This document shows positions 51,679-62,414 of a DNA stretch of 64,000 nucleotides, in pieces. The notes beneath the pieces were generated by a model. The model was not told the DNA's origin. It did not search any database and worked only from the letters and a program-made list of their open reading frames with translations. Origin of the DNA: Streptococcus suis (lineage in GTDB: Bacteria; Bacillota; Bacilli; Lactobacillales; Streptococcaceae). Location of the stretch: contig NZ_POQQ01000060.1 of the NCBI RefSeq assembly GCF_002964575.1, positions 62,001 to 126,000 on the forward strand, written 5' to 3'. The position numbers were made by a program, and so were the translations under genes. Position 1 is the first letter of the stretch, and the number at the start of each line of letters is the position of its first letter.

Positions 51679-53463
51679 TTATTCAAACACAAACTGGTTG
51701 TGGTAGAGTTCGGCGTAGAAGCCGTTGAGTTTGAGGAGCTGGCTGTGATTGCCCTGCTCGATAACTTTTCCGTCTTTAAGGACGATGATTTCATCCGCAT
51801 TGAGAATGGTTTTGAGGCGGTGGGCAATGACGAAGCTGGTCCGTCCTGCGATAATAGCCTCCATGGCCTTTTGGATTTTGGCTTCCGTTACGGTATCAAC
51901 GTTTGACGTTGCTTCGTCCAAAATCAAGACCTGCGGATCTGTCAAGAGCGTACGGGCAATGGAAATCAGCTGTTTCTGACCTGTGGAGAAGACATTCTCA
52001 TCATCGGTCACATAGGTTTCATAACCCTCTGGCAAGCTCATGATAAAGTCATGGATATGGGTGGCACGAGCTGCGGTTTCCACCATTTCCTGCGAAATGC
52101 TCTCATCGCCAAAGCGGATATTGTCCGCAATGGTACCAGAGAAGAGGACTGACTCCTGCAAGACAATACCGACCTTATCCCGCAAACTATCCAAATCATA
52201 TTCCCGAATATCGCGACCGTCAAAGGCCACGCTACCACCATTGACATCGTAGAAGCGGTTGATCAAGTTCATAATGGTAGTCTTACCAGACCCCGTCGGA
52301 CCAACGACCGCCACCATTTTGCCCTTAGGAGCTGAAATGGATACCTTGTCCAAGACCTTCTGACCTGGCAGGTAGCCAAAGTCGATGTCCTTGATTTCAA
52401 CACCTTCTTTTAATTCGGTAAATAGCGGAGCGTTTTGAGGGCGGACTTCCTCAGGCTCATCAAACATTTCCTGAATACGATGAGCACCTGTGAAAGCCAA
52501 CTGCAATTCTGCCCAGCTAGATGCAATCTGCATGATAGGCTGGTAATACTGTTGCGAATACTGAACAAAAGTCACGACCAGACCAAGTGCGGCAGCTGTT
52601 TCCAGCGAGCTATCATTTAGGACAATGCTGGAGCCTGCAAAGATAACAATGGCAGTATTTACCAAGCTCATTCCGTTCATAAATGGAAAGAGAATCCCAC
52701 TAAACAAACGTCCCTTGAAAGTTGTGCGACGAACTTCTTCATTGAGCTCCAAGAAACCATCAATCGTCTCTTCCTGCACACCCTGTACAATAATCGCTTT
52801 TTGTCCTGAAATCTTCTCATCCATGTAGGCATTGAGTTTAGACACCGCTGCCTGCTGCTTGTCGGTATATTTCCGTGACAGGCGAATGATAATCACTAGG
52901 ACAATCAAGGCAACTGGCGTAGATGCGATAGTTACCAGAGCCAAGCGAGTATCCTGGCGGAACATCATGATAACCATACCGATGTAAAGAGCGATATTGG
53001 TCACTACCTGAGTCAAGGACTGGTTAAAAGCATTTTGGATATTGTCCAAATCACTGGTAAAACGAGAAAGAATATCCCCATCCTTGTGGCTGTCAAAGAA
53101 GGCAACTGTCAAGCGTTCCAACTTGCCAAACAAGCCCTTGCGCATCCGGTTGGTCGAATGAGCCACGATACGCGTAAAAAGGAGGGTATAAATCAAGGTT
53201 GATACCACAGTCGCCACATAGGCCAACAAGAGATTGAGCATAACCCCATTAAAATCAGCTAGGTCAGGCTTGAAATCTGACTGCCCCATTTGCACCGAAG
53301 CAAAATAAGCCTGACCAATTTTCCCCATCTCTGCAATCGCATTACCCAGGAAAACAGGTGTCTTAACCTGCAAATAAGTCGCCGTCACAATGGCTAGAAA
53401 AATCACAGCAAAGGACAGCTTATAGCGTTTAAAATAAAACCAGAAAAAACGTAAAGTCTTCAT
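51679..53463 (-). CDS. ABC exporter half-transporter B
   Basis: 594 residues: six helices (~1-310), then an ATPase domain with Walker [11 protein letters not shown], signature [16 protein letters not shown] (STGQK replaces SGGQ), Walker [13 protein letters not shown] and switch His in [10 protein letters not shown]. The altered signature and a paired upstream gene fit a heterodimeric multidrug exporter of the EfrAB/PatAB class. Follows half A without a gap. Its 3' end is duplicated at 48250. Confidence 0.93.
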   Translation of the reverse strand: MKTLRFFWFYFKRYKLSFAVIFLAIVTATYLQVKTPVFLGNAIAEMGKIGQAYFASVQMGQSDFKPDLADFNGVMLNLLLAYVATVVSTLIYTLLFTRIVAHSTNRMRKGLFGKLERLTVAFFDSHKDGDILSRFTSDLDNIQNAFNQSLTQVVTNIALYIGMVIMMFRQDTRLALVTIASTPVALIVLVIIIRLSRKYTDKQQAAVSKLNAYMDEKISGQKAIIVQGVQEETIDGFLELNEEVRRTTFKGRLFSGILFPFMNGMSLVNTAIVIFAGSSIVLNDSSLETAAALGLVVTFVQYSQQYYQPIMQIASSWAELQLAFTGAHRIQEMFDEPEEVRPQNAPLFTELKEGVEIKDIDFGYLPGQKVLDKVSISAPKGKMVAVVGPTGSGKTTIMNLINRFYDVNGGSVAFDGRDIREYDLDSLRDKVGIVLQESVLFSGTIADNIRFGDESISQEMVETAARATHIHDFIMSLPEGYETYVTDDENVFSTGQKQLISIARTLLTDPQVLILDEATSNVDTVTEAKIQKAMEAIIAGRTSFVIAHRLKTILNADEIIVLKDGKVIEQGNHSQLLKLNGFYAELYHNQFVFE

Positions 53464-55170
53464 TTATTCTTCCTTTCCTTTCTGTGTTTCGTAAATTTCA
53501 CGGTAAACGTCGTTTGTCGCTACCAGCTCGGCGTGGGTACCTTGGCCGATCAGACGACCTTCGTCAAGAACCAAAATCTTATCAGCTTTGACAACAGAAG
53601 AAATCTTCTGGGCAACAATGACAGTGGTTGTCCCCTTCAAATCATGATTGAGAGCCTCTTGGACTAGTTTCTCAGACTTGGCATCCAGGGCAGAAGTCGA
53701 GTCATCCAAGACCAAAACCTTAGGCTCGCCAATCACCCCACGAGCAATGGACATCCGCTGCTTCTGACCACCAGAGAAGTTATTTCCACGCTCCTCCACC
53801 TGACTTTCGTAAGTGTCATCCAAACGGTCGATAAATTCTTTGGCTTGTGCAATACCTGCGGCCCGCTCCAAACGTTGCAAATCAGCACCAGGTGCCCCTT
53901 GACGCAGGTTGTCTGCAATGGTTCCCGAGAAGAGAATAGCCTTTTGCAAGACAATCGATACCGTATCACGCAGGGTGTTCTTGCTGACTTCTCTCAAGTC
54001 CCGACCACCGATAGACACCGTTCCTTCTTGCGGGTCAAACAAACGCGGAATCAGTTGAGCAAGAGTGGATTTACCCGCACCTGTTGCACCAACCACACCG
54101 ACCATTTGCCCTGGCTCAATCTCAAAGGAGATATTTTTCAAAGTCGGCTCTGTATCATGTGGATAGGTGAAGCTAACATTGTCAAAGACAATCTTACCAG
54201 TCAATTCTTCATCCGCCACATCCTTAAAGGTCATAGCAGGCTCCGTATCCAAGACCTCGCTGATCCGCTTAATAGAAATGGCAGCACGAGAAGCCTGCAT
54301 GCCCATGAAGCTAGTCATGATGATGGCAAACATGATTTGCATGAGGTAGCTCATAAAGGAAGTAAAGCCACCAACTGCTTCCATGTTGGTTTTCAACATC
54401 CCAGACACCAAGTAAAGCGATGCAAAAATCGCCATGTAAGAGATAAACATCATCAAGGGTTGCAAGATAGCAAAACCATAGCCGATAAAGAGATTGAGGT
54501 CCAAGAGTTCGTTGGATACCTCCTTGAATTTAGCGTATTGATTTTTCTCCTGAACAAAAGACTTGACCACACGGATTCCACGCAAATTTTCCTTGGCAAT
54601 GCTGTTCATCTTGTCCATGAGGGACTGGAATATCCCAAAACGTGGTCCCATCTGTCCCATGACAACTGCCATAATGGCCATAATCAAGACCACCATGAGA
54701 ATAATCATCCACCAGAGTGCTGGCATGGTCCGCACCGCCATGATAAAGGCTCCGACAAACAGCAATGGAACCCGCATCAATACTGTGAAGAGCATCATGA
54801 CAAGGTTCTGGATTTGATTGACATCGTTAGTCATCCGAACAACCAAGTTCCCGGCGTTAAACTCTTCGATATTGGCATAAGAGAAGCTTTGGATCTTCCG
54901 AAAGGTCTTCTCACGAATATCCGCAGATACTCCCTGAGAAATCTTAGCTGCTGAAATGGTATTGACAAGCCCTGCCAAAAGACCAATTCCAGCAATAATC
55001 AGCAGTAATTTACCCACACGAACAATTTCATCCTTATCATTGGCCAAGACTGCTGTCAAGACATCCTGCAGATAACTAGGTTGCATTAAGGTCGTTGCTA
55101 CGACAATCGACGTCAGCAAGACCGATGCTAAGGCGTACCATTTATAGCGTAAAATGGCTTCTTTAAACAT
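53464..55170 (-). CDS. ABC exporter half-transporter A
   Basis: 568 residues: six helices, Walker [11 protein letters not shown], signature [16 protein letters not shown], Walker [13 protein letters not shown] (DDS in place of DEA, i.e. Asp at the catalytic Glu position, as in one half of heterodimeric exporters) and [10 protein letters not shown] where His is replaced by Gln. These changes mark it as the degenerate-site half. Co-transcribed behind a MarR regulator whose end it overlaps by 8 nt. Confidence 0.93.
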   Translation of the reverse strand: MFKEAILRYKWYALASVLLTSIVVATTLMQPSYLQDVLTAVLANDKDEIVRVGKLLLIIAGIGLLAGLVNTISAAKISQGVSADIREKTFRKIQSFSYANIEEFNAGNLVVRMTNDVNQIQNLVMMLFTVLMRVPLLFVGAFIMAVRTMPALWWMIILMVVLIMAIMAVVMGQMGPRFGIFQSLMDKMNSIAKENLRGIRVVKSFVQEKNQYAKFKEVSNELLDLNLFIGYGFAILQPLMMFISYMAIFASLYLVSGMLKTNMEAVGGFTSFMSYLMQIMFAIIMTSFMGMQASRAAISIKRISEVLDTEPAMTFKDVADEELTGKIVFDNVSFTYPHDTEPTLKNISFEIEPGQMVGVVGATGAGKSTLAQLIPRLFDPQEGTVSIGGRDLREVSKNTLRDTVSIVLQKAILFSGTIADNLRQGAPGADLQRLERAAGIAQAKEFIDRLDDTYESQVEERGNNFSGGQKQRMSIARGVIGEPKVLVLDDSTSALDAKSEKLVQEALNHDLKGTTTVIVAQKISSVVKADKILVLDEGRLIGQGTHAELVATNDVYREIYETQKGKEE

Positions 55171-55600
55171 GTTTCTTCTCCTTATAGTGTTGAATATTTT
55201 CTTTTAATTGATTGGCTACTTGTCTAACCAAATCAAATTCTTCTTTTTGAATACCCCAAAATAGAGAATGGTGCATTTCTTTTAGGTGACAGATCTTACT
55301 CTGTCCTTTCTCCGTCAAAACCAACTGCTTATAGCGTTTGTCTAGTTGAGAAGGCAAGACCTGAATAAAGTCATTTTTCTCCATTCTCTTGACCAAATTA
55401 CTGGCAACCGATTTGGAAATCTTTAACTCCGCTTCAATGTCTTTGACAAAGGTTTCAAGGTCTGACCGTTCCGCGATGAAACGCAAGGCCCAGCCCTGTG
55501 GACCAGCCAGGTGCTCCACATCGTATTCTTTAGCAATGGTTTCACTGATTTGTTCAATCTGATTGAGCAAGTTCCGAAAATCTGCAATAGTATGTCCCAC
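55163..55600 (-). CDS. MarR-family transcriptional regulator
   Basis: 145 residues, winged helix with [20 protein letters not shown] (recognition helix) and [20 protein letters not shown] (wing). First gene of the exporter operon. A perfect 19-bp palindrome covers the -10 of its own promoter, so it is very likely an autorepressor released by exporter substrates. Confidence 0.92.
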   Translation of the reverse strand: MGHTIADFRNLLNQIEQISETIAKEYDVEHLAGPQGWALRFIAERSDLETFVKDIEAELKISKSVASNLVKRMEKNDFIQVLPSQLDKRYKQLVLTEKGQSKICHLKEMHHSLFWGIQKEEFDLVRQVANQLKENIQHYKEKKHV

Positions 55601-55629
55601 GATAACTCCTTTCCTAGAATAATTATCAT

Positions 55630-55665
55630 GAGAACTATTATAGTTCTCTTAGGAACTATTGTCAA
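55630..55665 (-). promoter_or_regulatory. MarR-operon promoter with palindromic operator
   Basis: TTGACA (55665-55660), 17 bp, TATAAT (55642-55637). The operator GAGAACTAT T ATAGTTCTC (55630-55648) covers the -10; a further half-site TAGTTCC lies in the spacer. Confidence 0.85.
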
Positions 55666-55792
55666 TGATTTCATCTCCAATTTTCTGAAAATGACACAGA
55701 TTTTCAAACCGGTACCTACTGATATTTTTTTCCTTACAGTAATATTGGGCATGACTTGCAAGCTTTTATTTTTTGCTTATGGTATAATAGTA

Positions 55793-55798
55793 AATAAA
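55793..55798 (+). promoter_or_regulatory. gpsA extended -10
   Basis: TATGGTATAATAG, 25 nt before the gpsA ATG; no good -35. Confidence 0.55.
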
Positions 55799-55823
55799 TT
55801 AACTCAACTAGAAAGGATTTTCT

Positions 55824-56840
55824 ATGACCAAACAAACTATTGCTATCTTGGGACCTGGTTCATGGGGGACTGCCCTGGCTCAGGTTCTCAACGATAACGG
55901 TCATACTGTCCGCATTTGGGGAAATATTCCCGAACAGATTGACGAAATCAATGAACAGCATACCAATACCCGCTACTTCAAGGACATTGTCTTAGACGAA
56001 AATATCAAAGGTTACAAGGATTTGGCGGAAACTCTAGATGGAGTTGACGCTGTTCTCTTTGTTGTTCCAACCAAGGTGACCCGCCTGGTTGCCAAACAAG
56101 TTGCTCAAGCCCTTAAACACAAGGTTGTTGTCATGCATGCTTCCAAAGGGTTGGAACCAGATAGCCACAAACGCTTATCTGAAGTCTTGGAAGAAGAAAT
56201 TCCTGCAGATCTCCGTTCAGAAATCGTTGTGGTTTCTGGACCAAGCCATGCAGAAGAAACCATTGTCCGTGACTTGACCTTGATTTCAGCGGCCTCCAAA
56301 GACTTGGAAACAGCCAGCTATGTCCAAAACCTCTTCAGCAACCACTACTTCCGCCTCTATACCAACAATGATGTGATTGGGGTAGAAACGGCCGGTGCTC
56401 TAAAAAACATCATCGCTGTTGGTGCAGGTGCCCTTCACGGTCTTGGATTTGGCGATAATGCCAAGGCAGCTATTATCGCCCGTGGCTTGACTGAAATTAC
56501 ACGCCTTGGAGTTGCCATGGGGGCCAATCCCTTGACTTACAGTGGTCTGTCCGGTGTCGGTGACTTGATTGTTACAGGTACATCCGTTCACTCACGGAAC
56601 TGGCGGGCTGGTGATTTGCTTGGCAAGGGTGAAAAACTGGAAGATATCGAAGCCAACATGGGCATGGTCATCGAAGGGATTTCTACCACCAAGGCAGCCT
56701 ACGAATTAGCACAAGAATTGGGCGTTTATATGCCAATCACTCAAGCCATCTACAGCGTCATTTACCAAGGAACTAGCATCCAGGACGCTATCAAAGATAT
56801 CATGTCCGGCGAATTCCGCCATGAGAATGAATGGTCTTAA
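55824..56840 (+). CDS. gpsA: Glycerol-3-phosphate dehydrogenase [NAD(P)+]
   Basis: 338 residues. N-terminal Rossmann motif [16 protein letters not shown], substrate block SGPSHAEE, catalytic Lys in [12 protein letters not shown], and a helical C-terminal domain. Makes sn-glycerol-3-phosphate for phospholipids and lipoteichoic acid. In one unit with galU (34 nt apart), a pairing common in streptococci. Confidence 0.97.
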   Translation: MTKQTIAILGPGSWGTALAQVLNDNGHTVRIWGNIPEQIDEINEQHTNTRYFKDIVLDENIKGYKDLAETLDGVDAVLFVVPTKVTRLVAKQVAQALKHKVVVMHASKGLEPDSHKRLSEVLEEEIPADLRSEIVVVSGPSHAEETIVRDLTLISAASKDLETASYVQNLFSNHYFRLYTNNDVIGVETAGALKNIIAVGAGALHGLGFGDNAKAAIIARGLTEITRLGVAMGANPLTYSGLSGVGDLIVTGTSVHSRNWRAGDLLGKGEKLEDIEANMGMVIEGISTTKAAYELAQELGVYMPITQAIYSVIYQGTSIQDAIKDIMSGEFRHENEWS

Positions 56841-56877
56841 TAAAATAGTTATTATACAAATATAAGGAGATTGCACC

Positions 56878-57783
56878 ATGACAAAAAAAGTTAGAAAAGC
56901 TGTCATCCCAGCAGCTGGATTAGGGACTCGTTTCCTACCTGCTACTAAGGCGCTTGCCAAAGAGATGTTGCCGATTGTGGATAAGCCAACCCTTCAATTT
57001 ATCTTTGAAGAAGCCCTTAAATCAGGTATTGAGGATATCTTGGTTGTAACCAATAAATCCAAACGTTCCATCGAAGACCACTTCGACTCAAACTTTGAAT
57101 TGGAGTACAACCTCAAAGAAAAAGGAAAAAATGATCTCTTGAAATTGGTTGATGATGCGACAGCCATTCGCCTACACTTCATTCGCCAAAGCTATCCCAA
57201 AGGGTTGGGGGACGCAGTCTTGCAGGCCAAGGCCTTTGTTGGAAACGAGCCGTTCGTTGTTATGTTGGGCGATGACCTCATGGATATCACAGACGATACC
57301 GTTAAACCAATCACTAAACAACTGATTGAGGACTACGAAGCGACCCATGCGTCAACACTTGCAGTTATGCCAGTCCCTCATGAGGAAGTTTCTTCATACG
57401 GTGTCATTGCCCCGCATGGAGAAGGTATCAACGGCCTATACAGTGTGGAAACCTTTGTGGAAAAACCAAAACCAGAAGATGCACCGTCTGATTTGGCCAT
57501 TATCGGGCGCTACTTGCTAACTCCTGAAATCTTCAAAATATTAGAAAATCAAGAACCAGGTGCAGGCAACGAAATTCAGTTGACAGATGCCATTGACACC
57601 CTCAACAAAACCCAGCGTGTATTTGCTCGTGAATTCACGGGAAAACGCTACGATGTCGGAGATAAATTTGGCTTTATGAAAACATCGATTGACTACGCCT
57701 TGACCCACCCACAAGTCAAAGATGATGTGAAAGACTACATCATCGACCTTGCTAAACAATTCCAAACTGAAGAAGAAAAGTAA
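56878..57783 (+). CDS. galU: UTP--glucose-1-phosphate uridylyltransferase
   Basis: 301 residues; makes UDP-glucose for capsule, glycolipid and lipoteichoic-acid anchor. Nucleotide-binding motif [26 protein letters not shown] metal site, [11 protein letters not shown]. The stop codon TAA (57781-57783) is part of the 8-bp target duplication of the ISL3-family element. The protein is unchanged, but the natural terminator is now 1.4 kb away at 59194. Confidence 0.97.
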   Translation: MTKKVRKAVIPAAGLGTRFLPATKALAKEMLPIVDKPTLQFIFEEALKSGIEDILVVTNKSKRSIEDHFDSNFELEYNLKEKGKNDLLKLVDDATAIRLHFIRQSYPKGLGDAVLQAKAFVGNEPFVVMLGDDLMDITDDTVKPITKQLIEDYEATHASTLAVMPVPHEEVSSYGVIAPHGEGINGLYSVETFVEKPKPEDAPSDLAIIGRYLLTPEIFKILENQEPGAGNEIQLTDAIDTLNKTQRVFAREFTGKRYDVGDKFGFMKTSIDYALTHPQVKDDVKDYIIDLAKQFQTEEEK

Positions 57784-57787
57784 AAAA
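57780..57787. repeat. 8-bp target-site duplication, left copy
   Basis: GTAAAAAA directly before the IS left end; repeated at 59192-59199. It includes the galU stop codon. Confidence 0.92.
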
Positions 57788-59191
57788 GGCTCTTTGTCAA
57801 CTGTAGTGGGTAGACGAAAAGCTAACACCTAGAGAGGACGAAATTCGTTCTCTCATTTTTGATGTTTAAAGCAATATATATCTTGGTTTTAAAGTCCGTA
57901 AAGTTCCTAAAGCCGAACGCTTGCCTCTTGATGTCTTTGATGAGTTTATTGGTCGCTTCCAGCTTAGCGTTGGAATATGGAAGCTCCATGGCGTTCGTGA
58001 TGTACGTTTTATACTTTAGAAAAGTTTTAAAAACAGGATTGACAAGATCCAAATTGTCTTCCAGAAGCTCGAAGAAATATTTCGAGTTCATCTCTTGGAA
58101 ATGGAAGAGAAGGATCTGATAGAGTTCGTAATAGAATTTCAGTTCCTTAGAGAACTTCAATGTCTTCTGGACAACCTCTCTCGGTGTTACTGTTTGCCCA
58201 AAAGTGCGAGAAAAGAAGCGATTCAGAGACAGTTTTCGACTATCTTTTTGGAGAATACGCCAGTGATTTTTCATGGATCGATAAGGTAGGGAACGCGTAT
58301 CGAAAGTCTTCATAATATCAATTCTAGTCGTCATCATAGCACAGCTGAGGTGTTGGATAATGCGAAATCTATCAAGAACAATTTTCGCATTTGGAAATAA
58401 CTGTTTGATGATAGGAATATAGCTCCCCGACATGTCTACCGTCACGACTTTGACAGTCTCTCTAACCGCCCTAGGATACTTGTAGAAATAGTTCTTTATG
58501 GTTGCTTGGCGGTTATTCTCTAGAATGGTCACAATGTGTCTCGTCTCAAAATCCTGAGCAATAAAGGCGAGTTTTCCCTTGTTCCGACTAAATTCATCCC
58601 AGCTCAAGACTTTTGGTAATGTCGTAAAATCATGCTCAAATTGAAACTGAGCCAGTTTCCTCTGGACGACCGATACGGAGATATGTAATCTCCTAGCGAT
58701 GGCTATATTGGTCATGTTTTCTGTATGGAGTTGTGTCACTTTGTCCCAAATAGGTTGGGAAATCTGACAGTTTTTCTTGACTAGAGCTGTCTCAGCTACA
58801 GTCACTTTTTGGCAAGATTTGCATTGAAACCGTCGTTTCTTAAGCAAGAGGAGGGTCGGAAAGCCCTGGCAATCCAAAATCGGAATCTTTGACGACTTTT
58901 GAAAATCGTACTTGATACACTTCCCTTGGCAATGAGGACAGCTAGGGCTGTCATAATCCAGCCTTGCCCGAATTTCCAGATGGGTCTGATGTTTTAAAAC
59001 GAAGAGAATTTTGATGTTTTTGTCTTTGATTCCGATTAGTTCTGTGGTATGATAAAGCTGTTCCATATGAACCCTTTCTAATGAGTTGTTTAGTCGCTTT
59101 TCATTATAGGTCATATGGGACTTTTTTTCTACACTTAAAATGGCTCCATAAACTCTACAGTGGATTTACCCACTACAGAAATTATAGAGCC
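57788..59191 (-). mobile_element. ISL3-family insertion sequence (1404 bp)
   Basis: Complete element: terminal inverted repeats GGCTCT(8 nt)TGTAGTGGGTA at 57788 and, reversed, ending at 59191; 8-bp target duplication GTAAAAAA, as expected for ISL3; one intact transposase gene. Intact ends and frame suggest a recent and possibly active copy. Confidence 0.92.
57822..59066 (-). CDS. ISL3-family transposase
   Basis: 414 residues. N-terminal zinc-finger region (CPHCQGKCIKYD and FQCKSCQKVTVAE), HTH (NIAIARRLHISVSVVQRKLA), then the DDE catalytic core beginning VLSWDEFSRNKGK with VTVDMSGSYIPIIKQLFPNA and ending YSNAKLEATNKLIKDIKRQA (Glu). Start ATG 59066 (MEQLYHTTEL) is chosen; the frame extends to 59114. 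No internal stop. Confidence 0.92.
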   Translation of the reverse strand: MEQLYHTTELIGIKDKNIKILFVLKHQTHLEIRARLDYDSPSCPHCQGKCIKYDFQKSSKIPILDCQGFPTLLLLKKRRFQCKSCQKVTVAETALVKKNCQISQPIWDKVTQLHTENMTNIAIARRLHISVSVVQRKLAQFQFEHDFTTLPKVLSWDEFSRNKGKLAFIAQDFETRHIVTILENNRQATIKNYFYKYPRAVRETVKVVTVDMSGSYIPIIKQLFPNAKIVLDRFRIIQHLSCAMMTTRIDIMKTFDTRSLPYRSMKNHWRILQKDSRKLSLNRFFSRTFGQTVTPREVVQKTLKFSKELKFYYELYQILLFHFQEMNSKYFFELLEDNLDLVNPVFKTFLKYKTYITNAMELPYSNAKLEATNKLIKDIKRQAFGFRNFTDFKTKIYIALNIKNERTNFVLSRC

Positions 59192-59199
59192 GTAAAAAA
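59192..59199. repeat. 8-bp target-site duplication, right copy
   Basis: GTAAAAAA directly after the IS right end. Confidence 0.92.
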
Positions 59200-59220
59200 C
59201 TAGCAACCGCTAGTTTTTTC
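59194..59220. terminator. Original galU terminator, also serving the rhomboid gene
   Basis: AAAAAACTAGC AACC GCTAGTTTTTT, symmetrical, so usable from both strands. Separated from galU by the IS. Confidence 0.88.
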
Positions 59221-59898
59221 TTATATCACATAAAATATACCTAATAATAGGGCGATCAGACCCAGATAACCAATGAAACTGTAGAAGATCTGTTTTCCTG
59301 TAAAAAGATCTTTTTCTACAAGAGGCGGAAGGAACATCACAACCAAGCAACCTCCAACAGCTCCTCCAATATGCCCAGCCATGCTAATGGTTGGATTGAA
59401 AAGACCTAGAACTAGGTTGAGCCCCAAAAGAACCATGTAGCGTTGACCAAGAACTTGCAGATAGGGGCTGCGGCTAAATTTCCTCAAGAGTGCCATAGCT
59501 GCAAAAAGACCAAAGAGAGAGGTCGATGCACCTGCCCCAACTACGTCTGGTGTAAAGAAGAGGACGAAGAGATTTCCCATTATCCCAGACAAGAGATAGA
59601 GGAGAAAGAAGCGCCGTGCTCCAAATAGTCCTTCTAATTGATAACCCAAACCAAGCAAGGTAATGCTGTTAAAGATAAAATGTTCCCAACCAATGTGGAC
59701 AAAGATGGGGGAAATCAAGCGCCACAACTGAGTTGGATCATAACGTACCACTTGGCCATACATGCCACCAAACTCAAAAATCGTATAGGCTGCCGTCGTC
59801 TGCCCAAAGCGAAATATCTGTATCAAAAGAAAAACAAGAGCCGTAACCGCCAACAAGGCATTGGTCACAGGGTAGCGCTTATCAAAAAAGTTCTTCAA
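59221..59898 (-). CDS. Rhomboid-family intramembrane serine protease
   Basis: 225 residues, six membrane helices. Catalytic Ser in GAGASTSLFGLFAAM (GxSx) and His in MAGHIGGAVGG; HIGWEHFIFNSITLLGLG in helix 2 is the conserved HxxxN region. Cleaves membrane-spanning substrates. Overlaps the upstream cyclo-ligase gene by 17 nt, a conserved pair in streptococci. Confidence 0.93.
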   Translation of the reverse strand: MKNFFDKRYPVTNALLAVTALVFLLIQIFRFGQTTAAYTIFEFGGMYGQVVRYDPTQLWRLISPIFVHIGWEHFIFNSITLLGLGYQLEGLFGARRFFLLYLLSGIMGNLFVLFFTPDVVGAGASTSLFGLFAAMALLRKFSRSPYLQVLGQRYMVLLGLNLVLGLFNPTISMAGHIGGAVGGCLVVMFLPPLVEKDLFTGKQIFYSFIGYLGLIALLLGIFYVI

Positions 59899-60424
59899 AA
59901 ATCAACAACTCCTTTACTGGAATATCAAATACATCTGGTTCGAAATCATAGACTTGAAAGTCTGCCAAGGTCGATACCGTTTTCCCCTGATAATCTGCTA
60001 GGTAGCGATCATAAAAACCACCTCCATAGCCCACTCGAAAACCCGCATGGTTCCAAGCTAAACCGGGCACATGGATCAACTTAACCACAGACTTATCCAC
60101 AGGCTGTGAATAAGTCCCAGGTTCCCAAACTCCAAACCTAGATTTCACCAAATCATCAGGATTATATTCTACAAAATCCATGCGCCCTTGTGAATAGGTC
60201 TTAGGGATGAAAATCTGCTTTCCATCCTTTTGAGCCTGTTCAATCAAGTAAGAGGTATCAAACTCATGGGGCATGGAAAGGTAGGTACCAAGCGACTTTG
60301 CGCTCTGATAGGCCGCAGAAGCAAGGAGGCGTTCCGTTAGCTGCTGGCTCCACTTGGCTCTCTGACTGCTTGTCAATCCTTTCAAGCTCTGCAAGGCTTC
60401 TCGTCGAATACTGGATTTATCCAC
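59882..60424 (-). CDS. 5-formyltetrahydrofolate cyclo-ligase
   Basis: 180 residues. Converts 5-formyl-THF to 5,10-methenyl-THF with ATP. IFIPKTYSQGRMDFVEYNPD, VPGLAWNHAGFRVGYGGGFY (GxGxGxYD-like nucleotide motif) and DRYLADYQGKT are characteristic. Starts MDKSSIRREALQSLKGL. Confidence 0.93.
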   Translation of the reverse strand: MDKSSIRREALQSLKGLTSSQRAKWSQQLTERLLASAAYQSAKSLGTYLSMPHEFDTSYLIEQAQKDGKQIFIPKTYSQGRMDFVEYNPDDLVKSRFGVWEPGTYSQPVDKSVVKLIHVPGLAWNHAGFRVGYGGGFYDRYLADYQGKTVSTLADFQVYDFEPDVFDIPVKELLIFEELF

Positions 60425-60465
60425 AGAAACTCCTTTTCTTTCAGAAAAAGACTGGAAAACCCAGT

Positions 60466-61593
60466 CTAGTTTGCTTTCATTTTCAAAAAATCGCTCAACT
60501 TATCCACAGCAAAGGGAAGCACTTCCTCTTTGGGGCTGAGACGAGGATTGTGAAGGGGATAAGGCGTATCCACACCCAACCAAAACATAACACCCGGCAC
60601 CTTATTGAGCAGGTAGCCAAAGTCCTCACCCGTCATGGCAGGTGGACAGTCAATCATCTCTACACCATCAAGACCACCAAAGTAGGTCATGAGTTCATCC
60701 GCCAATTGAGGATTATTTTCCACAGGCAGATAGCCGCTTGGATTAAGCTCGATGTCCAGGTCCACTCCAAAGGACAGGGCAATTCCCTCTGCCACTTCCC
60801 GCACCCGTTTTTGCACCAATAGGCTCATACTCTGGGTCAAAGCCCGAATGGTGCCATGCAAGAAGGCAGTTTCCGCAATGACATTATTGGTCGTGCCCGC
60901 GTGCATGGAGCCGAAGGTTACCACAGCCCCCTCAATCGGATCAACGTTACGGCTGACCACCGACTGCACCTGAGTCACAAAGTAGCTGGCTGCCACCAAG
61001 GCGTCATTAGCGGTATGGGGAAATGCTGCGTGGCCACCTTTTCCTGTAAACCGTATCTTGACTTCACAGGTCCCAGCAAAAAGGGTCGCACGGTTGGTGG
61101 CCATTTGACCGACTTTTAGGTCCGGTCGGACATGGAGCCCATAAAATTCATCTGGCAACCAATCTCCAAAAGCTCCCGCTTCATACATGAGCATGCCACC
61201 TGCTAGATTTTCCTCCGCAGGCTGAAAGAGGAAGAGAAGGTTGTTTCTTGGTTGCTGCTCTGCCATTTTCTCCAAAAGCCCCAAGGCAATGGTCATGTGG
61301 AAATCATGTCCGCAGGCGTGCATCCTGTCTGGGTGGAGGGACTTGAAGTCCAGGTCCGTTTCTTCCACGATCGGAAGACCGTCAATATCCGCCCGCCAGC
61401 CAATCGTTTTTTCAGGAGCAGAACCTGTCAGATAGACTAGGATACCTGTCTTCCAAGTGCGGACTTGGGCAAAGGTACAATCTTGCAGTAAACCTTCAAT
61501 AGTTTCCATAAGAAAGGCGTGGGTCTTGAACTCCTCCATGCCCAGCTCTGGAATCTGGTGGAGGGCCCGGCGTGTCGCAATCAAATCTAGCAT
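60466..61593 (-). CDS. N-acetyldiaminopimelate deacetylase (M20 family)
   Basis: 375 residues. Amidohydrolase with [44 protein letters not shown] (metal-binding) and [13 protein letters not shown]. Removes the acetyl group in the acetylase branch of the lysine/diaminopimelate pathway. Its place 9 nt after dapH supports the specific name over a general aminoacylase. Confidence 0.9.
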   Translation of the reverse strand: MLDLIATRRALHQIPELGMEEFKTHAFLMETIEGLLQDCTFAQVRTWKTGILVYLTGSAPEKTIGWRADIDGLPIVEETDLDFKSLHPDRMHACGHDFHMTIALGLLEKMAEQQPRNNLLFLFQPAEENLAGGMLMYEAGAFGDWLPDEFYGLHVRPDLKVGQMATNRATLFAGTCEVKIRFTGKGGHAAFPHTANDALVAASYFVTQVQSVVSRNVDPIEGAVVTFGSMHAGTTNNVIAETAFLHGTIRALTQSMSLLVQKRVREVAEGIALSFGVDLDIELNPSGYLPVENNPQLADELMTYFGGLDGVEMIDCPPAMTGEDFGYLLNKVPGVMFWLGVDTPYPLHNPRLSPKEEVLPFAVDKLSDFLKMKAN

Positions 61594-61602
61594 AGCTACC
61601 TC

Positions 61603-62301
61603 TTAGAGTGTCCGCAAAGCCTCTTCCAAGGCTGTTTTTTGTTGGGTTTGAGCGTCGATTTCCTTGATGATGCGGGCTGGTACACCTGCCACCACGACGT
61701 TTTCAGGGACGTCTTGAGTTACAATAGCACCGGCTGCCACAACAGAGCCGCTACCGATTTGCACACCCTCGATGACAACAGCATTGGCACCGACCAAGAC
61801 ATTGTCACCAACGCGAACTGGCTCGGCAGACGCTGGCTCGATGACACCCGCAAGGACCGCACCAGCACCGATGTGGCTGTTTTTACCAACCGTCGCACGT
61901 CCGCCCAAAATCGCACCCATGTCGATCATGGTACCTGGACCGATTTCCGCACCGATGTTGATCACCGCTCCCATCATGATAACAGCATTGTCGCCGATGG
62001 TCACTTGGTCACGAATAATGGCACCTGGCTCGATACGAGCGTTAATGTTACGTTTGTCAAGCAAAGGCACAGCTGAATTGCGGCCGTCTTGTTCTACAAC
62101 GTAGTCCACATTTTCAGTCAAGTTTGCCAAGAGTGGCTCAACGTCCTTCCAGTCACCGAAGAGGACATTGCCAAGCTTTGTCACTTCAGCAGGAACAGGA
62201 CCTGCCAATTCTCCTTCAAAGGTCACTTTAACAGTTGTCTTTTTCACAGCATTACCGATAAAAGCAATGATTTCTTGTGCAGTCATTTTTTGTGCAGTCA
62301 T
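61603..62301 (-). CDS. dapH: 2,3,4,5-tetrahydropyridine-2,6-dicarboxylate N-acetyltransferase
   Basis: 232 residues; left-handed beta-helix of hexapeptide repeats ([58 protein letters not shown]). Acetylates the pathway intermediate before transamination. Two candidate starts carry the same 12 bases (ATGACTGCACAA at 62301 and 62286); the upstream one is given. Promoter TGATATAAT at 62339-62334. Confidence 0.94.
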   Translation of the reverse strand: MTAQKMTAQEIIAFIGNAVKKTTVKVTFEGELAGPVPAEVTKLGNVLFGDWKDVEPLLANLTENVDYVVEQDGRNSAVPLLDKRNINARIEPGAIIRDQVTIGDNAVIMMGAVINIGAEIGPGTMIDMGAILGGRATVGKNSHIGAGAVLAGVIEPASAEPVRVGDNVLVGANAVVIEGVQIGSGSVVAAGAIVTQDVPENVVVAGVPARIIKEIDAQTQQKTALEEALRTL

Positions 62302-62333
62302 AATGATTCCAATCTAAAAATAATATTTTTACT

Positions 62334-62339
62334 ATTATA
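62334..62339 (-). promoter_or_regulatory. dapH extended -10
   Basis: TTTGATATAATAG on the minus strand, 33 nt before the first dapH start. Confidence 0.5.
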
Positions 62340-62370
62340 TCAAAATTTTCTGAAAATTTGATGATGAAAA

Positions 62371-62401
62371 ACAAAAAAATTAGAAGTTCTACCTCCTAAT
62401 T
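62371..62401 (-). terminator. Terminator of the metallophosphatase gene
   Basis: AAAATTAGGAG/CTTCTAATTTT around GTAGAA-type loop on the minus strand, then TTTTG. Confidence 0.65.
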
Positions 62402-62414
62402 TTCATGTATTATT

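Noticed and set aside
53845-54954. Plus-strand frame of 369 codons opposite the ABC exporter half A
   Set aside because: His- and Asn-rich shadow of a conserved ATPase/permease gene; no start signals.
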